From assembly GCA_013153335.1 (NCBI GenBank), contig JAADEP010000051.1, positions 1 through 13,026 on the forward strand: a stretch of 13,026 nucleotides of DNA. The letters are read 5' to 3'. The notes beneath the pieces were generated by a model. It saw only the letters and a list, made by a program, of their open reading frames with translations, was not told the DNA's origin and did not search any database. Below are positions 7,427 through 13,026 of this stretch, piece by piece; positions within the stretch are counted from its first letter, which is position 1; each line of letters starts with the position of its first letter. The translations under genes were made by a program, and so were the position numbers. The stretch is from Chloroflexota bacterium. GTDB taxonomy: Bacteria; Chloroflexota; Anaerolineae; Anaerolineales; DRMV01.

Positions 7427-8028
7427 GGGCCTCGCCTCCTTCGCCGCCAAAGCCATTGTAAGCCGCCCAGCCCGGATGCGAACCAGCCCAGCGTCATCAG
7501 CTTCGGGTCGGGTGACAAGGTTGGATCGGGCTCGAGGCCTTGACCAGCCAACACGGTCAGCCCCAGGCCGAGGAGCAATTCGCCCAGGCCCGGCAACCGA
7601 GCCACGCGGGTCATCAAAGCCCAGGCTCGAGCCCAGCGGGCGCTACGGTGGGACGCCGCGCGCACGTGCTGAAAAGGCGACGACGCGCGCAAAAAACCTC
7701 CAGGGCCCTGGTCCACAACCCAGCCCATGGTCAACCACGCGCGCAAAAAGCGTGCGGCGCCGACCAAGCTCAAGCCCGCGCCCAGGGTCATGAGCAGCAT
7801 TTGGGCCAAGCTCATCAGCACGGAGCGCACACGCCCCGCCCGCAGTGCGGGCAGGGCGGTCTCGAACCAAAAGGAGCCCAGAAACGCGGCCACGGTGACG
7901 ACAACGCTGGCCCATCCCACCACTTGCAAACCCCGAGGCAGCGCCTGCCGCCGCACGAACCACGCGAGCAAAAACAAGCTCGCGAACATGGCCACCAAGC
8001 TCAAGAACAACGTGACCCACGCGGGCAT
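7423..8028 (-). CDS. Five-helix membrane protein of unknown function, coupled to macroglobulin
   Basis: I do not recognise this 201-residue protein. It is an integral membrane protein with about five predicted helices: residues 3-25, 33-55, 69-93, 147-163 and 176-194. A polar Arg/His/Ser-rich stretch (about 110-145) separates helices three and four, and the protein ends in a run of five arginines before Gly-Pro. The short segment after helix four (LEPDPTLSPDP) is Pro/Asp-rich. No catalytic motif stands out. GAGGAGG ends 5 bases before the ATG at 8028. The stop codon overlaps the start of the macroglobulin lipoprotein gene as ATGA, so the two are almost certainly made together. An envelope role connected to the macroglobulin (anchoring, export or sensing) is inference from position only. 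Arginine flanks should help orient the helices, but I would not assign topology firmly. Confidence 0.85.
   Translation of the reverse strand: MPAWVTLFLSLVAMFASLFLLAWFVRRQALPRGLQVVGWASVVVTVAAFLGSFWFETALPALRAGRVRSVLMSLAQMLLMTLGAGLSLVGAARFLRAWLTMGWVVDQGPGGFLRASSPFQHVRAASHRSARWARAWALMTRVARLPGLGELLLGLGLTVLAGQGLEPDPTLSPDPKLMTLGWFASGLGGLQWLWRRRRRGP
7435..7441 (-). promoter_or_regulatory. Shine-Dalgarno that decides the macroglobulin start
   Basis: On the - strand AAGGAGG lies 8 bases before the ATG at 7424-7426, inside the last codons of the upstream membrane-protein gene. The alternative in-frame ATG at 7454-7456 would add ten polar residues ahead of the signal peptide and overlap the upstream gene by 34 bases. 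The ATGA overlap (7423-7426) plus this strong site favour the downstream start and ribosome re-initiation. Confidence 0.85.
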
Positions 8029-8133
8029 GGCGCCCTCCTCAAGGGGTAATCAAAACCCAAGCCGGCCGCCTGGGTATGCGGGCCAACCCCTCGGGCCATC
8101 GCACAGCGCCCTAAGGGCGAGGCCTAAGCGCGG

Positions 8134-8175
8134 GGTGCACGCCACGCCCAGGCTGGTGGCCCAGGGCGCAGCACC
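8134..8175. other. Structured 3' region after the peptidase stop codon
   Basis: Just past the peptidase stop, nested inverted repeats can fold together: GGTGC (8134-8138) with GCACC (8171-8175), CGCC (8145-8148) with GGCG (8165-8168), and CTGG (8153-8156) with CCAG (8161-8164) around a TGGC loop. A further small stem, CGCCC-TAA-GGGCG, sits at 8107-8119. There is no T-run after either on the - strand, so it is not a textbook intrinsic terminator. It could stabilise or separate the dnaE-peptidase message from the downstream pair. No clear promoter for the membrane-protein gene was found in 8029-8175. Confidence 0.35.
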
Positions 8176-9306
8176 CTATCCGGACGAAGCTCGTTCTTCG
8201 GCCTCCAGGGCCAGAAGTCGGACCAGGCGAGCCAACGCGGCCAGGCCCTGACACACCGGCGATACCTCGATGTATTCGTGCCGCGTATGCGCGCCCCCGC
8301 CGCGCGTCAGGCCGACCGTGATGGCCGGATACCCGCGGCTCAAGGGGACGTTGGCGTCGGTCGAGCCTGACCACAGCTGGGGCGTGATGCCCTGGCTTTC
8401 ATAAGCCAACCACGCGGTGCGGACCAATGGGTGGTCCGGGGGCAAGGCGCCTCCAGGGCGCACGCCCAAAGTCTCCACATGCACCTCAACCCGCGGGGCC
8501 CCATGGCTCCGCACGCGCGCGAGGGCCCAGCTCGCCCAAGCGTCCAGCACGCCCGGATCTTCGGAGCGCACGTCCAGGTCAAAGCCGGCCTCGGCCGCGA
8601 CGGTGTTGACCGAAGTGCCGCCCCAAATGCGACCAACGTTGAGCACGGTGCGCGGTTGTTCCTGCGCGGGGCGCTGGGCCAAATCGGCCACCATGCGGGC
8701 GACCACATGCACAGCCGAAGGGCCGGCCGCGCGGGACCACGGATGCCCGCCCGGCGTGCGAACGAGGATCCGGTAACGCCGCGAGGCCACGGCACGATGG
8801 TAAATCAAGCCCAACGCCAGCCCTTCCAGCACGATGTACGCGCGTGGGCGGCCTTGAAACCGATCCACGACCGCGCGCATGCCGTCCAAGTTGCCCAGGC
8901 CTTCTTCGCGCACGTTCGCGACCAGGTAAAGGTCAAACGGCAAAGGCGTTGCCTGAGCCAACAACGCGTGCAGGCCCAAAAGGCCGGCCACGCCGATGCT
9001 GTTGTCGCCGATGCCCGGGCCATACCAACGGCCCGAGTCCTCGCGCAGGGTTAAGTCCGTATCCAGTGGAAAGACCGTATCCAGATGGGCGGTCACCACC
9101 ACAGGCCGCGCGTTAGGGTCGCGGCCAGGCCAGCGCACGTACACATTCCCCAGCGCGTCTTGCCAAGGCGTCAATCCTCGCGCGCGCCAACGCTGCATCA
9201 TCCACGCGGCCCGCCGCGCCTCGTGAAACGTCGGCCCGGGGATCTGCTGGAGTTGCCGAGCCAACGCGAGGGTTTCGGCGCAAACTGTGGCCAGCCGCGA
9301 GGCCAT
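8176..9306 (-). CDS. M20-family zinc metallopeptidase / amidohydrolase
   Basis: A 376-residue, presumably cytosolic, di-zinc exopeptidase of the M20 (peptidase T / carboxypeptidase G2 / ArgE-like) family. Metal ligands are all recognisable: H74 and D76 in HLDTVFP, bridging D101 in GIGDNSIG, catalytic E134 and ligand E135 in NVREEG, E161 in VLEG, and H340 in GGGAHTRHEY. The middle section (about 180-285) with RTPGGHPWS and NVGRIWGGTSVNTVA is the usual M20 dimerisation domain. There is no signal peptide. AGGAGG (9314-9319) lies 7 bases before the ATG at 9306. The gene begins 21 bases after the dnaE stop and is probably on the same message; a functional tie to replication is not evident. The substrate (di- or tripeptide, or N-acyl amino acid) cannot be told; HTRHEY resembles peptidase T-type members. 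Confidence 0.93.
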   Translation of the reverse strand: MASRLATVCAETLALARQLQQIPGPTFHEARRAAWMMQRWRARGLTPWQDALGNVYVRWPGRDPNARPVVVTAHLDTVFPLDTDLTLREDSGRWYGPGIGDNSIGVAGLLGLHALLAQATPLPFDLYLVANVREEGLGNLDGMRAVVDRFQGRPRAYIVLEGLALGLIYHRAVASRRYRILVRTPGGHPWSRAAGPSAVHVVARMVADLAQRPAQEQPRTVLNVGRIWGGTSVNTVAAEAGFDLDVRSEDPGVLDAWASWALARVRSHGAPRVEVHVETLGVRPGGALPPDHPLVRTAWLAYESQGITPQLWSGSTDANVPLSRGYPAITVGLTRGGGAHTRHEYIEVSPVCQGLAALARLVRLLALEAEERASSG

Positions 9307-9313
9307 GGCCGGG

Positions 9314-9339
9314 CCTCCTGCCCGCGGCTAAACGCGGGC
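9314..9339 (-). promoter_or_regulatory. Hairpin holding the dnaE stop codon, abutting the peptidase Shine-Dalgarno
   Basis: GCCCGCG (9320-9326) and CGCGGGC (9333-9339) are perfect inverted copies with a 6-base loop that contains the dnaE stop codon (TAG on the - strand, 9328-9330). In the message the hairpin ends exactly where the AGGAGG of the peptidase gene (9314-9319) begins. A ribosome finishing dnaE would have to melt it, so it could couple the two genes or meter access to the peptidase start. The structure is seen in the sequence; the regulatory role is inferred. Confidence 0.5.
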
Positions 9340-12300
9340 CCAACGTTCACCCAAATGCGGATGCAAATAGCGTTGTAGTTGCTCTAACAGCGCGTCGTCA
9401 ACTTGGATGGTCTGGTTCGGGAAGTCCACCTGATAACGTCGGCCCTCGAGGTGCACGATAAACCGCACCGGCGACGGACCCGGGTGCGCGCGCAAGACGC
9501 GCAACAGCGCTTGCATGCGGCGGGCCTCTTTCTCGGGCTCGTCTTGCGGATGGAGGTAGAGCACCAGCGAAGGCGCGTCGACTCGAGGTTCCGTGCGGGA
9601 TAGGCTTGGCCGCCGCGCGCCGTTACCCCCGTTCGCGCGCCGCGAGGCATGGCCGCCGCGCGCGACGGGCCGGCCAGAGGTGGCTTCGGCTACGGGCCGG
9701 GCCTCGATGGGCGGCGCGGTATACCGCAGCCCGATGTTGCTCCCGGGTTCGGGCGCGGTCACCAACTCTTTGGGCACTTCCACCTTGTTGGTCACCTGGT
9801 CCACCAAGATCTTGGGCGGCGGTTCGTCCGCATCCACCTTGCCGGTGACCACCACAATACGCCCTTCCTGCAGCAAGTCTTTGTATTCCCGCCAGGCGCG
9901 CGGGAAAATGACCAGGGGGATGGTGCCGCGACTGTCGTCGAGGGTGGCGAAGGCCATGGGATCGCCCTTGCGGGTGCGATGAGGGCGCACTTCGACCAGC
10001 ACCCCGGCCACGCGTACGGTTTGGCCGTGCCGCGCTTCTTCGAGGTCGGGTGCGAAGTGGGTCACGATCTTCGGCAGCAGGTCGAAAAACGGCGCGAGCG
10101 GATGCTCGCTCAAGAACACGCCCGTAAGCTCGCGTTCCCAAGCGAGCTTTTCGCGCAGGGAAACTTCCCGCTCGGGCATCACGAAGGTGAATGTCTCGTG
10201 CACGGTCGGGCCCGTTTGTTGCAAATCCCCGAAGAGCGAGAGCTGGCCCGCAGCCCGGTCTTTGAAATGCTTCGCACTGAGCGCGACCATGCGGTCCATT
10301 GAAGCTAACAGCGCAGCCCGATCGCCGAAGCGGTCGAGCGCGCCGACTTTAATGAGCACTTCCAAGGTGCGCTTGCCCACCTTACGCAAGTCCACCCGCT
10401 GGATGAAATCGTTGATGTCTTGGAAGGGCCCGCCCTCGCGGCGCGCGCGCAGAATCTCTTCCACACCGTTGCGCGAGGCGTTTTTGATCGCGCCCAGGCC
10501 AAAGCGAATTCCTTCCTTTTCTTCGTCAATACGCTCAATCACGAACTCCCATTCGCTGTGGTTGACATCAGGCGGGAGGATAATCAAGCCCATGCGCCGC
10601 GCTTCGCTGACGTAATGCGCGATCTTGTCGGATTTGTTGAGGAATACCGTCAACAGCGCGGTCATGTACTCAAGGGGATAATGGGCTTTGAGGAACGCGG
10701 TCTGCATCGCGACCTTGGCATACGCGGCCGCGTGGGATTTGTTGAAGCCGTAATGCGCGAACTGGCGCCAGTCCTCGAAGATCTGCTCTGCGAGCTCTCG
10801 ATCGATGCCGCGCGCAACCGCGCCTTCCACGAACTTGACGTGGTGCTTAGCCAGCTCCTTTTCCTTCTTCTTGGAAATGGCCTTGCGCAGGAAGTCTGCT
10901 TCCGCGCCGGTATAGCCGGCCAAGACCATGGCCGCGCGCATCACTTGCTCCTGATACACCGTGATGCCGTAGGTCTCTTTGAGGATGGGCTCGAGGTCAG
11001 GATGGCGGTAGGTCACCTCTTCTTGGCCGTGCATGCGGCGGATATATACGTCAATGAAGCGCATGGGCCCTGGCCGATAGAGCGCGACCATGGCCACGAT
11101 GTCTTCGAGCCGTTGCGGTTTCATCTTGACCAAATAGCGGGTGAAGCCCTGACCTTCTACCTGAAAGACACCCGCGGTCTCGCCCCGCCCTAAGAGCTCC
11201 AGGGCCTTGGGATCGTTGGTGGGCAGGGTATCCATGTCATATTTGATGCCGTGCCGCTGCTCAATGAGCTGACACGCGCGCGCCATGACCGAGAGGGTGG
11301 CCAAGCCCAGGAAATCCACCTTGAGCAGGCCCATATCTTCGAGCACGCCCATCTCGAACTGGGTTACGGCCTTGATGGGCGTGTCTTGCGCGTCGCCGGT
11401 AGGGCGGTTTAGGGGGATGTGCTCGACCAAGGGACTGGGGGTGATCACCACGCCGGCCGCGTGGGTGCCCAAGTTGCGCACCGCGCCCTCGATTTTGATC
11501 GCGGTGTCGATGAGCTTTTTGACCTCGGGGTCGCGTTTGTACCATTCCACCACTTCGGGCACAGGAACGCCGTATTCTTCGTTTTCTTCCTTCTTCTTTC
11601 GGCCTTTTAGCACCTCTTCGAGGGTAACCGGTCGGCTAGGCACGTTGGGGATGAGTTTGGCCAAACGGTCAACTTTGTTCCGGTCAATGTCCATCACGCG
11701 CCCGACATCGCGTAGCGCGGCCCGGGCTTTCAGGGTGCCATAGGTGATAATTTGCGCGACGTGATCCTCGCCGTATTTGCGCTGGACGTATTGGAGCATC
11801 TCATAACGCCGATCGTCCTGGAAGTCAATGTCGATGTCGGGCATGCTTTGGCGATCGGGGTTGAGGAAACGCTCAAAGATGAGGTCGAACTTCAGGGGAT
11901 CCACCCGCGTGATTCCCAGGGCATACGCGACCAGCGAACCGGCTGCAGACCCGCGAGCGTTGTACCAAATGCCCTGTTCGCGCGCGTAGTTGACCAAATC
12001 CCACACGATCAAGAAGTAGGCGTCGAACCCCATTTGGTGGATGACCTGGAGCTCGTACTCCATGCGTTCGCGAATCTCGGCCGAATCCGCCCGGTCGCCG
12101 TAGCGCTCGCGCAAGCCGCGCTCGACCAGGTAGCGCAAGTAGGTCTGGGTGTTAAAGCCCTCCGGCACGGGGAAGTGGGGCAGCAGGTACCGATGCACTT
12201 GGGCCAGGGAATTAACGTGCAGCTCGACATTCGCCATCTCGGCGATGAGCAGGGTGTTTTCCAGCGCGCCCGGGATTTCGCCAAACAGCTGACGCATTTC

Positions 12301-13026
12301 CTCAGGTGAGCGCAAGTAATACGTTGGGTCGTGCATGCGCAAGCGATTCTTGTCTGAGAGCTTCTTGCCCGTGTGGATGGCGATGAGCACCTCTTGCACT
12401 TGCGCGTCTTCTTGCGCGATGTAATGCACGTCGTTGGTCGCGAGGAAGCGCGCGTTGTAACGCTTGCCGAGTTCCAGCAGCGTTCGATTGACCTCTTCGA
12501 GCTCAGGGATGTTGTGGCTCTGAAGTTCAAAGAAAAAGCGATCCGGGCCGAAGACTTCGTAGTACCAATCCAAATACTTACGAGCCTGGTCCAGATCGCC
12601 TTGTTTGATGGCCACAGGCACATCCCCCGAAAGGCAGCCTGTGGTTGCGATCAAGCCGTCCGCGTATTGGGCCAGAATTTCGCGATCGATGCGCGGCTTG
12701 TAGTAATAGCCCTCCAGTTGGGCGATGGTGGCCAACCGCATCAAGTTTTTCCAGCCCGTTTCGTTGATGGCCAAAAGCAGCAAATGCCGCGACGCTTTGT
12801 CGAGCTTTGGGTCTCGATCGTGGATCGTGCGCGGGGCTAAATAGGCCTCCATCCCCAGGATGGGCTTGATGCCCTGTTTTTTCGCGGCGACGTAAAACTC
12901 TACAATGCCGTACAACGCGCCATGGTCGGTCAGGGCGATGGCCGGCATGCCCATTTCCTTGGCTTGTTCAACGAGCTTATCGATTCGGCTCAAACCGTCC
13001 AAGAGGGAATACTGGGAATGGACGTG
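9328..13026 (-). CDS. dnaE: DNA polymerase III alpha subunit (5' end cut by window edge)
   Basis: The catalytic subunit of the replicative DNA polymerase (family C). The frame runs off the window: the first visible residues are HVHSQYSLLDG, the start of the PHP domain, so perhaps 5-10 residues are missing; 1232 are visible (numbered from the edge). All nine PHP metal ligands known from Mycobacterium and Thermus DnaE are present: H1, H3, D10, H35, E60, H81, C131, D199, H201, so this domain may be an active proofreading exonuclease. Polymerase aspartates lie in PDIDIDF (397-401) and KVDFLGL (D571). The fingers/thumb motif FNKSHAAAYAKVAMQTA follows. A consensus beta-clamp motif QLSLF is at 928-932 (bases 10231-10245), then an OB fold (RVAGVLVEVRPHRTRKGDP). 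A Gly/Arg/Ala-rich low-complexity linker (about bases 9570-9720) leads to a small C-terminal domain. No intein interrupts it. The TTG at 13002 is an internal leucine codon, not the start. Confidence 0.98.
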   Translation of the reverse strand, partial: HVHSQYSLLDGLSRIDKLVEQAKEMGMPAIALTDHGALYGIVEFYVAAKKQGIKPILGMEAYLAPRTIHDRDPKLDKASRHLLLLAINETGWKNLMRLATIAQLEGYYYKPRIDREILAQYADGLIATTGCLSGDVPVAIKQGDLDQARKYLDWYYEVFGPDRFFFELQSHNIPELEEVNRTLLELGKRYNARFLATNDVHYIAQEDAQVQEVLIAIHTGKKLSDKNRLRMHDPTYYLRSPEEMRQLFGEIPGALENTLLIAEMANVELHVNSLAQVHRYLLPHFPVPEGFNTQTYLRYLVERGLRERYGDRADSAEIRERMEYELQVIHQMGFDAYFLIVWDLVNYAREQGIWYNARGSAAGSLVAYALGITRVDPLKFDLIFERFLNPDRQSMPDIDIDFQDDRRYEMLQYVQRKYGEDHVAQIITYGTLKARAALRDVGRVMDIDRNKVDRLAKLIPNVPSRPVTLEEVLKGRKKKEENEEYGVPVPEVVEWYKRDPEVKKLIDTAIKIEGAVRNLGTHAAGVVITPSPLVEHIPLNRPTGDAQDTPIKAVTQFEMGVLEDMGLLKVDFLGLATLSVMARACQLIEQRHGIKYDMDTLPTNDPKALELLGRGETAGVFQVEGQGFTRYLVKMKPQRLEDIVAMVALYRPGPMRFIDVYIRRMHGQEEVTYRHPDLEPILKETYGITVYQEQVMRAAMVLAGYTGAEADFLRKAISKKKEKELAKHHVKFVEGAVARGIDRELAEQIFEDWRQFAHYGFNKSHAAAYAKVAMQTAFLKAHYPLEYMTALLTVFLNKSDKIAHYVSEARRMGLIILPPDVNHSEWEFVIERIDEEKEGIRFGLGAIKNASRNGVEEILRARREGGPFQDINDFIQRVDLRKVGKRTLEVLIKVGALDRFGDRAALLASMDRMVALSAKHFKDRAAGQLSLFGDLQQTGPTVHETFTFVMPEREVSLREKLAWERELTGVFLSEHPLAPFFDLLPKIVTHFAPDLEEARHGQTVRVAGVLVEVRPHRTRKGDPMAFATLDDSRGTIPLVIFPRAWREYKDLLQEGRIVVVTGKVDADEPPPKILVDQVTNKVEVPKELVTAPEPGSNIGLRYTAPPIEARPVAEATSGRPVARGGHASRRANGGNGARRPSLSRTEPRVDAPSLVLYLHPQDEPEKEARRMQALLRVLRAHPGPSPVRFIVHLEGRRYQVDFPNQTIQVDDALLEQLQRYLHPHLGERWARV

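Noticed and set aside
7454..7456. Upstream ATG as the macroglobulin start
   Set aside because: It would put a polar charged stretch before the lipoprotein signal peptide; the ATG at 7426 has AAGGAGG at 8 bases and an ATGA overlap with the upstream gene.
13000..13002. TTG at 13002 as the dnaE start
   Set aside because: The frame stays open to the window edge and the extra codons encode HVHSQYSL, the invariant start of the PHP domain, so the true start is outside the window.
9328..13026. Intein or mobile insertion within dnaE
   Set aside because: Polymerase motifs follow each other at normal spacing and no intein splice motifs are visible; the extra length is a low-complexity C-terminal linker.

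Overview
The window is GC-rich bacterial chromosomal DNA with five protein-coding genes and one 565-base non-coding stretch. The organism cannot be named from the sequence alone. Heavy use of GCG/CGC-type codons, a DnaE with a complete set of PHP-domain metal ligands and a distinctive C-terminal tail, an oversized alpha-2-macroglobulin lipoprotein, and GC-hairpin intergenic repeats together remind me of Chloroflexota (Anaerolineae or Thermoflexia-like). That placement is an impression, not a result.

Layout. Bases 1-565 hold no credible gene. They carry a GC hairpin (25-44) and three degenerate copies of a roughly 140-158 bp unit, each containing two GC hairpins in facing orientation around an AT-rich CAATTTTAT core. 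A clean TATAAT box ends this stretch and lies so close to the next ATG that the mRNA is probably leaderless. A short-chain dehydrogenase/reductase gene follows on the + strand (566-1417).

Everything else is on the - strand and reads right to left: dnaE (replicative DNA polymerase III alpha subunit, 5' end cut by the window edge), an M20-family metallopeptidase (21 bp later), a five-helix membrane protein of unknown function (147 bp later), and a 2001-residue alpha-2-macroglobulin-like lipoprotein with an intact CTEQ thioester motif. The last two genes overlap by four bases (ATGA), so they are very probably translationally coupled. The SDR gene and the macroglobulin gene converge with only three bases between their stop codons.

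How the genes may work together. The membrane protein and macroglobulin form the tightest pair and could make a cell-surface protease-trapping or envelope-defence module; the usual pbpC partner of bacterial macroglobulins is not in this window. The dnaE-peptidase pair is close enough to be co-transcribed, with a perfect hairpin that holds the dnaE stop codon in its loop and abuts the peptidase Shine-Dalgarno. No phage, CRISPR, toxin-antitoxin, transposase, tRNA or rRNA gene was seen. I found no convincing undescribed multi-gene system; the most unusual items are the paired-hairpin repeat array, the junction hairpin, and the unknown membrane protein coupled to the macroglobulin.
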